64,000 nucleotides of DNA from JALOAT01 sp041685115 (GTDB taxonomy: Bacteria; Pseudomonadota; Gammaproteobacteria; Thiohalomonadales; Thiohalomonadaceae), in assembly GCA_041685115.1 (NCBI GenBank), contig JAWLGK010000006.1, forward strand, positions 62,001-126,000. Reading direction: 5' to 3'. Positions 61,201-64,000 of the stretch are shown piece by piece. The number at the start of each line of letters is the position of its first letter. The first letter of the stretch is position 1. The translations under genes and the position numbers were made by a program. The notes below the pieces were generated by a model. The model ran no database searches, was not told where the DNA came from, and saw only the letters and a program-made list of their open reading frames with translations.

Positions 61201-64000
61201 CCGGCGATACCGTGTGACCGTGTCCGGCGCGGTACAAGACCTGCACGGTCAGGCCCTCGGTGCTGATTACAGCTTCCGCTTCATCGCGTCTCAGCACGCA
61301 CGGCCGGTTATCGGCGAATTCCGGCCCGCCTTCGCCAGTTGGCGAGGTGGCGACTGGGCCACCCTCTTCGGCGAGGGCTTCTCCGAGTACACACGGGTGT
61401 TCCTCGGCGGCATGGAAATCGATGCCACAGAGATCATGCGGGTCGACGAGCACGAGTTGCGCTTCCGGATCCCCGCATTGGCGGATACGCCTGTGGACAA
61501 CCGGGTGGTCGGTCTGCAAGTACGCAACGGCGATCTCGCCGACAGCCGCCACGCTGCCTTTACCTACATTGCCGATCCGGTGATTGAGGCGATCGGTGCC
61601 TACGACTCAGTGGCCGGCGAATTCGACGCCAGCCGCAAGCGTTTCCTGTTCAATTCGGGCGAAATGGTCGCCATCGAGGGACGTGGTTTCAGTCCGCTTA
61701 CAGCCATCACCGTCAACGGCCGGCCTGCTGCCGAGATCCGTCTGGCCTCTTCGGAACGTCTGAGCTTCCGTCTGCCCGACAACACCTTGGGTCAGCTTCA
61801 CGTGGTGGCCAGCAATCTCGCACCGTCGATTGATGGAACCGAGAACACTGAACTGCACGTGGAACTGGGGGGGCTTCAGCGCCTCGCGAATATCCAAGGC
61901 ATGGTGCGCAATGACCATTTGCTGGTGACGTTCACCAATGATCAGGGGCAGTCGAGCTGGGAATTGCTGGGAACGCTGGAGAGCGAGATCCCGTTGCTGC
62001 TCGCCAAGGGCGGCCTGAACCGTCCGATCCTGGATACGGCGCTCAACGCCCACACCCTGGCTTTCCTGGTGGACGAGGGCCGACCTGTCATCCACTTCTA
62101 CGACCTCACCAATCCGTACGCGCCGGTCGAGGTCAACCGCTTCGACAATTCCGCGAGCCATCAAATCGACCGGATTGCCTTGCACGGCGACAACTGGGTC
62201 GGGCAGGGCGGTAATCGACTGTATCAAGGCGCAGTGCTCGGCTCCAACGTGGAGGTGGTCGACATGGGGGCAGCCCCTCTGGTCGATGTGGCCTTCGATG
62301 AGGACGGCGCGCTGGTGCTTTACGACGGTCGTGTGGATTTCCGCCGCTACGGCAGTCTCGACGAGGTCGCCCATGTCTATGCGCACAGCCTGATTTCTCC
62401 CCAGGCAGCATCGCTGAACGGCCAGCGCTTGTTGCTGCGTTCGCCCACGGAACTGGAGCTGCTCAATCTGGTGGCACTCAAGCAGGGACGCATGCCGCTG
62501 ATCGGCAAGGCGTTGATCACCCAGGACGATGCGGTGGCAAACGGCGAACTGGTGGTTATCAGAGACGAGGATCACCTGCGTGTTCTGGACCTCAACCACA
62601 ACGGCCAGCAACTGCTGACCGTCGCGCTCAGCGACATTCGCGCGCCGAATGCCGAGCGAGTTAAGAAACTCATCTTCAACGGCGATCTGCTGGAGTGGAA
62701 CGATGGTGGCTATTACAACCTGAAGATCCCGTTCAATAACGTATGGCGCCTCGCGCCGCAGCGTATCGGCAGCGAAAGCGGCGCTCTCGCACTGGGCATC
62801 GCGGGAGCGGCGGCTAACTGGGAAGAGGTACTGGTCGACGTGGTGAACGCGGGCGACGGCCGCCGCCTGAACGGCAGCACCGATCTGATCGGGCGCGAAC
62901 TGCGGTTCCAGGTATTCGGGGAGGCCTATTCGCTCGGTGAGCGCTATGGTGTTTCCCTGTTCAACAGTCCGGAGTCCAACATCAATGGTGCCGCGGTTAC
63001 TATCGATCTGCCTTGGGAGATTGGGACAGAACCGTTGTTCGGCCTGGCGCCCATGCGCGTGTTGTCGGTAACGCCGGGCAACAGCATAACCGACCGTCCC
63101 ACACAGTACCGCGTCAGGGGCCAGCAGTTGCATCTTGCCGACCAGTTGCGCCTTGGCGAACTGGTCCTCAACCCGTCCCAGTTCACGGTCAACGCCGCGG
63201 GCACCGAGCTGTCGTTCAGCGCCGCCATACCGGTCCCGGGACTGAAATCCCTTGAACTGTCGCAGGGCGTCGGCGCCGCTCGGGTGACCTCGCCCGCGGC
63301 GGTGTTGATCACGCAGGCCATCCAGGTTCACGACATCCGCACCGACAACCTCAAAGGTGGCGACAAGGCCGTTAGCGACAGCGGCGGTAATCGCATCACC
63401 GTGGAAGGGCTTGGGCTCGAGGGCAATCTTTCGGTGCACCTGCTGCCCTATGATGAAGGCTTCGTCCCGAATGCCGGCAACCGGCTGAAGCATCGCTTCG
63501 ATTCCGACAGGCTCATCGTCGATACCTCACCCGAGACTATCCCGGGCAAGCGGTATCAGCTGGTCATCGTGCGCACCGAAACCGAGGAGATGGTGTCGGC
63601 CGCCCAGTCCCTGCTGTTGACCTCGGTGGACGACACGGCGCCGTTGCTGCAAGCCTCCTCCGGGCTCGACTATTTCGAACCCCTGCGCCTTGGTTTCAAC
63701 GAACCCGTCAAGGCCGGCGGCTTCACGGTGGTCAAGACCTTCAAGGACTATAGCGGCCGCCCTGACGAGGACATTTCGGCACGCTTCGAACTGGTCAATG
63801 TCACCCCGACCTCTCTGCACCTGCGCCTGCTGTCCGGCCAGACACTGGAGCACAACGCAGCGTACCAGGTACGTATCGACGGTATTTCAGACCTTGCGGA
63901 CAACGCAGTCGTTGCTAATCCGTCCAGTTCGCTGGTGGAGGACGGCGTGCACGCATCCAGCTTTACCGCCAAGGACACCCTGCCGCCGCAAGGGGTACGC
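40286..64000 (+). CDS. Giant secreted multidomain protein, 5' part (at least 7,905 codons)
   Basis: I read this frame codon by codon: from ATG 40286 to the window end there is no stop, exactly 7,905 codons, and it continues outside. In-frame TAG at 40277 precedes the ATG. Residues 1-30 form a Sec signal peptide (basic start, WLVLSALLMLPALSSG core). About 120-3,100: tandem Ig-like domains with a recurring A-x-D-D-V-G-I-x-x-V pattern (near 476, 809, 913, 2,399, 2,513, 2,853 and others). A single CPVC at 3129-3132 marks the change to about seven composite modules: LVIVD-type beta-propeller (example GLVIVDVSDLDRP near 4,808), SbsA/Big_5-like domain, IPT/TIG domain(s). EF-hand-like loop DKNQDGVFDEAE at 2634-2645. 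No canonical ribosome site. Probably a surface or secreted adhesin or structural filament; anchor and function unknown. Confidence 0.88.
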   Translation, partial: MSKQIINNAAFRARWLVLSALLMLPALSSGIDIRVSSPLGSSEQESTYTVAVDDCGSLAAIQAGVAGSLQSFAGSDARREISSPESCFFDFSLNGVDRLSPLVRLTRVDGSVVEHSETFAYDDVPPSIRFKNVAITDVDSEQQRLTVIIEASDDTDIHYTGFNVSGLRASDIRAAGGVIAEAKHKAFAKTTTAERVYPISDSQTEYALSLPIDSALPIEAIAHDVIVLVDAFAVDASGNQTSLSKVAFTGDSIQEQAKSLIVSNSRIVINNILQTPVIRPAVDFQFRGVVDLSGQGNGVSYRSSHPNLVGITGGGVIYALQETGETAVSIEVEYPGLEPVQIPVEVDFSKNLVGLALKDYDGNTPYELEGLNRFQKLPELEGVFDDGTRAQISTNWSPVIGIASPYDAVLETNRLGEIRAKAVIPATSPAFISVSLKELPGILTPVAVAAKDTLPTVSLQVPSHIEPSQELVLRAVALDDVGIAEVQFLLDGAVIGSRAATPYELVLPISEELEGRTLLLSAIATDSAGQKSRSSDYSVQVKSQPKAEVPAYSFELPSDGLRAVEKTPLVFQVASSLGVLPDVLPRSGITHVEFFLDGTKLGESGFPQIEVRKKPTLEGEQEEMFELWRFASKVPTVSTLETSMSVSARLHVSADVHEDAPAKLLRVIKNTEPTARIVQPVAGTSLTVGQELTLTAEVGDDTLPLNTRVELYLNDGLISSQIIKDDVDNVDSLAAHTRTVSFRYKPDPEQLGDTLRFRVKVVDYHDRVAYSETLKISVKGDQPPTVALANPVEGASFVSGLPIPLRATAVDDLGVARVDFYVNSVLVGADAAAPYAFSYETPEDIEREQVLVIHAVATDSAGQRAESNSVRVTLGHDEEAPVINLASPPVNASHAGKDIAELIEDSEFVLKVAGYDNVGVTRLELSGVRKDGNEYVLTGNAADVLSGDDFPLQQIPGTLRAYSALRLVRAPEFSDIEGAPFDAYPVSVTAYDEAGNMSRVEVVVGVRKDLAPAVTELVTDHLNYLPLDTVKVDILAKDDRAVHRVELRYKVDGAILATHVKTAGDGLAPMAMVQVSDTVTLSELNLPNDDQVLQIEALAFDQKGQSSATFVRDISIKKDTNAPLGGIQAPIQGSTLYAGETVTVQWRAVDDSRMRSVAIGTGGGTLHSRNDLSTKNASGSFSYKVPADKSELALELTATDVFGNSATTQWHFDIANDQPPTVSIRDPAAGSRYLEGESFTINALASDDRGLKRVSFFTRAGEQETIIKEYTGSQLESVVAGAGYFSAGMRAPSNGSLALGVRVVDSGGQVAVALLDLEVLDDEEAPAINLSLPDRSLSLYPGSSFEVAGTGIDNVHIRDISPYFVTADGEQINLTWEVFGRKDRVEQIRVANPGTFGSIVAGERFHTTFNARVRIPPGYRDRAGETLAFKVRASDHGVNSTDSPPVNITIRADEEAPTIQVSSPGTTVYEQQAVHLGVAIADNIAVASYRVSLIDHETRVLLAASGLNEATVQIAENGVVDLQRYMPLSAQGAEFTLVIEAADTSGNSTTASHKVQVKPDQPPQVQLVSREPDTAPVQGSPAFYTFEAKDDYVGLGAELKFFPVFTSLSGMDDHENGRAVRGGNVPAGSALEQRERIEFDYPEAQDVSGSLYFNGKEYWRFAGGKAIGAASELTTIDSVRVTFAGLTTHYELEYRTANQCMGVYSKVRISAQELVADGGILNLNTRLPGDATDVVIRPEFTTPDGSLVNTFLSALHIERASIPGSFRYSDAGRAQNVGGHSVTTLYLADAGRQDGSPGFIHVGRLAGSTQRTTRQNRFFIVPASLPGQDFQIFGVVTDRLSVQRAMAPLAALGVDRIGIDDDAPTLKVVAPVGGTPTTREARIPVNVTIGDNSLGLESVKLYDDNGLVREQGGVFGRAEYRFTYDVPDAYRSGELALTLVAQDRAGRTATGHIALPIADNEPPQLTLREFASYKVNGIYRKVLNQAARLNSGEFWVRVGESFRLSAALNDDAGLRRYTITRINRDGSRTVEYEKTVNQPACPGSPVKSIPNEAAEIPFHQSEPTEYELLLEDNTGQVTRRSFLVHPQSNVAPEIRITAPADQQYIVAGTFRIKVGVVAADDRELSDGNLRLFANGIALQRLQQLDEAAGGSAVINQAFDEIYDAFEHKYSVQIADEYGRPDSPYATQASFVYAVPSGLIRFNEEITLTAQVQDSDGAAGRDEIKFFGAADEINPEVAIVRPAVGYGPPEYSDFELALRGYDNVKVARLEIYTTFGVKKADTSYEVLPYTGALRTIASIPDLDADPVTTNNIDTPLYHQMVHVPRMAELAGRFPGLTISDGVRFDIWIKVVAFDHSGNTRSREISYPVRVDERPVVDVIKPLDGSKQVENTPLYVNVNAYDDVGIDSLRLVAYRGSEGQETETYSLRLRQPPFNFMVPLPPFDPDDAARNRVRVYVEAIDTYGAAFGDLDKHIATESVSVEIIGDEPPSVSIGMPTDGHRITEGDYLLVQLNAIDDVGIDKVMLNVAGLLSGDRSLTDTSYPYEFLLEVPFGQAGTDLVLTASVTETRPQGVPRSTETLQPVVVHVDKDLEAPELAIRLPVAGGATVAEQRSLSYDLDVRDNVRVTSVKVQMFADKNQDGVFDEAEEVRQALLLAPPYSGSLVVDRIAAYLPQTAGEDLPHELPLLFRASARDGAGNVSTEDRPVLLVRNLPPQVQEIQILDARGYNLGQVSEVTAGRGIVVNVVANDPEAGVGEATLWRGDGPQAESLEFNKVGTDSAAPFQFHVQIPADRVGDVIGFRASATDVDGNQSTLSAPRIIRIVADKPPTAKIVKPANDHSVIIDGQVLEILVEALDDLGIGGIDKVEFHLNGDIVYTAYASESAKGASGQEHVYRAVIEPPPDVAGFAIQAVAYDVLGQKGQSQVVHIGRVEDTVAPKLDVIYPLDKEILATGEAVIAVAAVSDIGVEEDRQVIMTWTREYQDETGEWVTLDSNQLPLFRNDDKNVRPEISVSDPDNHYYIYWAKFADGRILRRGGHRNERVRVTTVVKTPNHQAKSESLHEVGMPVTERRFLQPAANAKAAAKTVYYNAVSQYKAPDRTGAMIGAWSTIDPIKVEEGLGTDYTVVAPKHCPVCTGLFLADMAAEQNESGDVFVYSELLNEASEIFTGTISALHADANLVMAGKQGVPPDYAQPDGYPNSFTSALESEIEKDPETGGIHLGNREGELLIFSIRNGDGQFGLAYQMVGRIDLPYIQVYGLDRKDSLALVANGHGGVQVIDIANPGAPFRIGYIKPNGYARDVKIKDKYAFIAASHEGVVVADIEDPSLPIVAVIDTLGVANRLQIVGNRLYVTDMAGDGQISQLNEIDISDPHHPTLKRVIELRPARSDLVSKGVYAVNVAGNLAYASVLYADQEDTPAQSVVEIIDLEKIDDTTLDATIPVMVDRDAEVANFAVRDLTLARGAMQAAAGRRGINRIELTELAVVDHQPAAAAMQVPTDLAQIEIELSAVLPPDTDLTRYLRVYRGGVLPDGAGEYLLGEEISTDFDMAFGQRDGEPAYRFLRLTPGEALVPGMEYTVVVREGLAPLTGYALARDYRFSFFTSAAGDALPPEIVTIAPNAGGIDGGTEVVIRGHHFGASPQVHIGGQSVVVDEVLPADGEDPYDRIRVTTLPHYAGPAAVQVTNDAGLTHRVLGGFTYLDMLHISHVTPAVVRVDQSGIGDLVDIVGYGFHKGVVLRAYPTGRFDQAIEQPIDQDHLKLDSAQRMSWRVPGFGEQFRGFIDLELSDPQERRAILPKALFMGRLGVNRALENEKPFSYDQLRKELKRIDQGLPPLHVPDPLKLPPGKIVGLASDIRLNLFYVLGAPVRVGRDEDVEWSRPGPMPSEIMHEEELRHFVTPGWISLVHYQRDRLNEAAPMHGLGYYDLPQDLNPSALVLGENHLYVTAKGYEFPNIDTLYENQVWLLVYDREDRLPGELAPDDSAKDRDILYSLPLPLKKAPKGLAVKDGLLIVNAGEEGVVVLSLANPLKPTVVHTVKEALINGVREELEVTDIAVSGHVLHVTAVIGSDRDVALYNLPFDLAKPSLPQLGAQPLPANGYDGTKTPVATRNTLAFSGSGLELRDVSNPDNARVTGRYVDNGFRLPGSPAGVDAVGTIVAQVRREKCSIPDIKERFESYFLNLVDTSRPELVEVIDAVRVAWCVPLRDSIPVYESTDISGVPLHYTDDGVVLLATVPPGARDRTDLKLVDTLTPDLVSHFPAQDALGVARDTVVRLVFTQPIPIPDGESELAYLSRYLALLHDDGTAQGAAVEIGIASDVDDPRVLLVTPSAPLDAAAKYRLELKPELGSRRTAGLFNHVIHFATGQGFGPAPEIVQVTPSAVTVDGGELNVVLRHGGSPSFLVSGEPADIVAQEDLGEGEVRYTLTAPPHYPGAAELTVIESDGRRSSRLGAIQYVEPLVVNTLEPASGSVNGGTRVTVTGKGFQSGTLRTRVYLNDTEVPANQVKVISPDAMEFVTTPGQLGWAEVRIELDNGQFAVLPQGFQYLQPVKAQIEGAKGQRFYDIDIDPSGTWLVAAAGRDGVVIYNIDSSTVIGDDENVANADDLLELVDNNDDGQDDRIVARIPLPGGFAALGVEANFERNKDRLFVTAARMDGDGVVSDGRLFIIAVDSVDMRSSTVVRSLALDAAYAKGLVVENNQTLVAMAEKGLGVVDAYLHTKAYLADNLALPQNKRALDVARVPRPAGHDATYAVVGGDYDFATLMLTEKETHGGGGFHLIERHPEMGLRLRGSLDIPASKVVVNGRIAYLAAGDGGLVIVDVSDLDRPRVLSRVNTVGYVYDLAFNGNTVYLALGSRGLLSVDVTDPRQPVAVGGHARFGGATIQVVEATAYSAMGAGFNTTDKGVVQESPDVLLKLHSVDPTGGILDRDTEGRLKVRLRFNKAIDQFPGNAQFFYAEDAGGKLLGSRVEIVNNDAIVYLDEPLPLNPGDSLRIVAEAGVTAAKPLQQASGPVHLTLYRLRSTQRIELVYRGSRPDAISIDSVVPRRIPVAQDYPITVSMAGAPVDPQRVQLYAGSRPLTIDAIERSEEDNRFAIVRATVPAISAPGQYDVTARVEQNGIWEETTLYGGLQVDAPVRLLSVEPQWGPLQGGTRVTVRGEGFEPGNTVMNGLTVSVGSGPVHDVEVLSSTTMVIVTPLGTPGRKAVYVKDRYGRTAELPEAEGFGYGLRQLATTQASRAQPIDVTVDQETGVAMTAAGYFHDTFDLAQLLDSAKTLGYPVPESWRALSYDVQEAHNPLLVGGVGSLPSGERGAAELRRFTKLHKLMAKEAMDDSLSDAEKRELERLGGTYVPTSVDSIRLQPAQEWEDGILRKRLYVANGHGGVARLNMDEQNGLQVLSEAFVERGIIQDLAKQGYALFGSRGSGSGDPPYPLDDCLSGVHPGPAQGVLSANLSDPSDPVDTGELNLLKGGATLYYEDGWLYGGNSASGAVWGGGLCVSTMRTTTAARLRADGTDTVTAVNLFDPHVSRQFEFETAVHDVVRYGDYLIAALGSAGLDIVHTERAEARVRVALDQRLQALAGSAVRLKLFGNLLFVSARTGLVVLDLADPMAPKVVSAGNVESIEAVDYFKDRVIAAGGDGGLRTLQLPASIVIAGSVPENGTLPFHQDFQVTFNEPVTLASLQAEGAVRVRRLDSGAEIPVTVNADTLENGAATQFVLQFVKAGGVAYEVLVQKARNLRGSGQWAPFVQHLRVAQEAALQPVIHAVENGAYHRGEQQAIRIRGENFRNSPELQLFVDQYPVPVTWIDGQMLEIPANALDMLPLGTGQHHLRLRDNELGVDFLGGVVTGDELAQAEFTVVPETADVEGGYQVTVSASRDVILPGSKVLLRSADGHVMHTLSAEDGIVVVDLKDDVDTLRKFTFRLPTALEPKVYDVHLLMSGRELRVGAISYTLNPGRPIGLPNYPPQVIGGAQTVGDILFVGVKSGAKPTETNRILMTGGLEIFDIGIWENPVRLSQLRTNSPVTGVQVVGNSAFLAAGSEGLLVVDVTSLDQPLLLNAFPVPGHSATDVAYDPSSRILAMAVADDLGGGFIRFFDLADDELSPPVGYDAIVFNDDLLGQPLDVQWLDGKLYVLLNRAGQLHLVVFDALPDRTQYRIQALERGVVTGLDASLLVQHGQITVTTMSERVTHVLQQDGSYQAGYWDAIDGKGAEIIANGGSLFIAGAEGLVDSRTPGLTVTGFSPVPGSRIGSGETVRIQFSDLINTDEAHLRTAIHVTSESGEPLPESDFTVEGVNTLAGGYVTVAFGENVSQSRVHITATAAMRAITGVALRMPVAASYDLGEGIRPSIERITRKSETELGPHYFHADGTEQAVIEGIGFGSDSSAVQLFLGETAVSPSAIRHIADDRLEIDVPNLFLSTSMAALPVRIVKGDLSYVKQGAMVILPRVVIEDINPVRGPPQGGNFVDVYGRGFSHQTVIKFGGRIAGDLRVLSGNHVQVRAPSGSFGFAGVTAESRMFPGETATAPVEYFYAGRETGSVDLEADKPSPVAAILLRDQILYAATGGEYDVIARDGKLAKRLRSNVARLVVADVSDPVRPVIVEKAFADETKPYHFDVTGGLGTQGFVALKAIGNNLFAAGGEQVYHFDLTLAADPLLINQLNLGSTIRDIALNDDLMYVSHVGGVSIYQITAERQLREVALIDRISLQGTSHAIEVVGDSLWIVMTDSRRIVEVELVSGEYRQVRSFDTVDQGGNRFRPRGILVKNDLILVSTGATGSVVLYHTDPDRGAVPVASLNLAYLVRNGDIYAGQMLVRGQTLYVASGQGDVQLFDISPWLEGRYKAAVALKHYFSLTGNVSAIAFHPRALYAGSSFPYYQGEAIENPVDDPADINHLGGRLNTIVNDLLVITEQSPDPEGVLPAGAAIELQFNRLLDPQHVYTHKDELLSVTRDGAKLAGLVSAEVNNDGTRLIFRPTNPFEDGRRYRVTVSGAVQDLHGQALGADYSFRFIASQHARPVIGEFRPAFASWRGGDWATLFGEGFSEYTRVFLGGMEIDATEIMRVDEHELRFRIPALADTPVDNRVVGLQVRNGDLADSRHAAFTYIADPVIEAIGAYDSVAGEFDASRKRFLFNSGEMVAIEGRGFSPLTAITVNGRPAAEIRLASSERLSFRLPDNTLGQLHVVASNLAPSIDGTENTELHVELGGLQRLANIQGMVRNDHLLVTFTNDQGQSSWELLGTLESEIPLLLAKGGLNRPILDTALNAHTLAFLVDEGRPVIHFYDLTNPYAPVEVNRFDNSASHQIDRIALHGDNWVGQGGNRLYQGAVLGSNVEVVDMGAAPLVDVAFDEDGALVLYDGRVDFRRYGSLDEVAHVYAHSLISPQAASLNGQRLLLRSPTELELLNLVALKQGRMPLIGKALITQDDAVANGELVVIRDEDHLRVLDLNHNGQQLLTVALSDIRAPNAERVKKLIFNGDLLEWNDGGYYNLKIPFNNVWRLAPQRIGSESGALALGIAGAAANWEEVLVDVVNAGDGRRLNGSTDLIGRELRFQVFGEAYSLGERYGVSLFNSPESNINGAAVTIDLPWEIGTEPLFGLAPMRVLSVTPGNSITDRPTQYRVRGQQLHLADQLRLGELVLNPSQFTVNAAGTELSFSAAIPVPGLKSLELSQGVGAARVTSPAAVLITQAIQVHDIRTDNLKGGDKAVSDSGGNRITVEGLGLEGNLSVHLLPYDEGFVPNAGNRLKHRFDSDRLIVDTSPETIPGKRYQLVIVRTETEEMVSAAQSLLLTSVDDTAPLLQASSGLDYFEPLRLGFNEPVKAGGFTVVKTFKDYSGRPDEDISARFELVNVTPTSLHLRLLSGQTLEHNAAYQVRIDGISDLADNAVVANPSSSLVEDGVHASSFTAKDTLPPQGVR
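50030..64000 (+). repeat. Composite domain modules within the giant protein
   Basis: Protein-level repeats judged by eye. Propeller segments start near nt 50030, 52060, 53940, 55950, 58140, 59880 and 61880; each is followed by an Ig-like segment of the SbsA/Big_5 kind (near 50790, 53010, 55015, 57220, 58970, 60985, 63640) and by IPT/TIG-like segments (near 51100 and 51380; 53385 and 53645; 55680; 57540; 59290 and 59600; 61295 and 61575; 63050). Spacing from module to module is about 580-720 residues. DNA identity between modules is low, so the duplications are old or under diversifying selection. Exact borders need profile searches. Confidence 0.6.

Noticed and set aside
40286..64000. Giant gene as a polyketide or peptide synthase, given the fab genes nearby
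   Set aside because: No ketosynthase, acyltransferase, adenylation or carrier motifs; it has a signal peptide and beta-rich surface-type repeats.

Overview
The window reads as a chromosomal segment of a high-GC gammaproteobacterium. Gene content and order from about 3.8 to 39.7 kb match the conserved gammaproteobacterial block known from Pseudomonas: lolCD, comEC, exbBD, msbA, lpxK, ycaR, kdsB, a low-molecular-weight phosphatase, rne, rluC, a gph-like phosphatase, sppA, maf, yceD, rpmF, plsX, fabH, fabD, fabG, acpP, fabF, pabC, mltG. I cannot fix genus or species from this. A lineage near the sulfur-oxidising Chromatiales or Acidiferrobacterales is only a guess.

Layout. 0-1.3 kb: 3' end of relA. 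1.3-3.0 kb: a gene-free field of repeats. 3.0-13.6 kb: sfsA, lipoprotein export (lolC, lolD), a DUF2062 protein, DNA uptake (comEC), and an envelope operon (exbB, exbD, msbA, lpxK, ycaR, kdsB) that moves and builds LPS. 13.7-19.8 kb: an accessory insertion with a small unknown gene, a stand-alone response regulator, a five-gene minus-strand cassette (very short type IV pilin, Cys-rich secreted partner, ABC permease, membrane-anchored helical protein, ABC ATPase) behind a sigma-54 promoter, and a higBA toxin-antitoxin pair. 19.9-27.8 kb: the conserved block resumes (phosphatase, rne, rluC, gph-like, sppA, maf); murB, which usually sits between the phosphatase and rne, is missing. 27.8-31.0 kb: a two-subunit pyruvate carboxylase (pycB, pycA) is inserted. 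31.2-39.7 kb: yceD-rpmF-plsX and the fatty-acid initiation and elongation genes, pabC and mltG.

From 40,286 to the end of the window one plus-strand reading frame stays open for 7,905 codons without a stop and continues beyond the edge. It encodes a secreted giant protein. The first ~3,100 residues are tandem Ig-like domains. The rest is about seven repeats of a composite module: LVIVD-type beta-propeller, SbsA/Big_5-like Ig domain, one or two IPT/TIG domains. It stands where tmk and holB would be expected after mltG.

The strongest candidates for undescribed biology are this giant protein and the sigma-54-driven short-pilin/ABC cassette, whose layout recalls Myxococcus pilA-pilGHI together with the split pilins of Geobacter. 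Non-coding DNA is rich in repeats: two ~103-bp tandem arrays in opposite orientation flank the rne region, and a REP-like palindrome array lies inside the fab operon. Several genes (higB, yceD, rluC) have promoters so close to the start codon that near-leaderless mRNAs are predicted.
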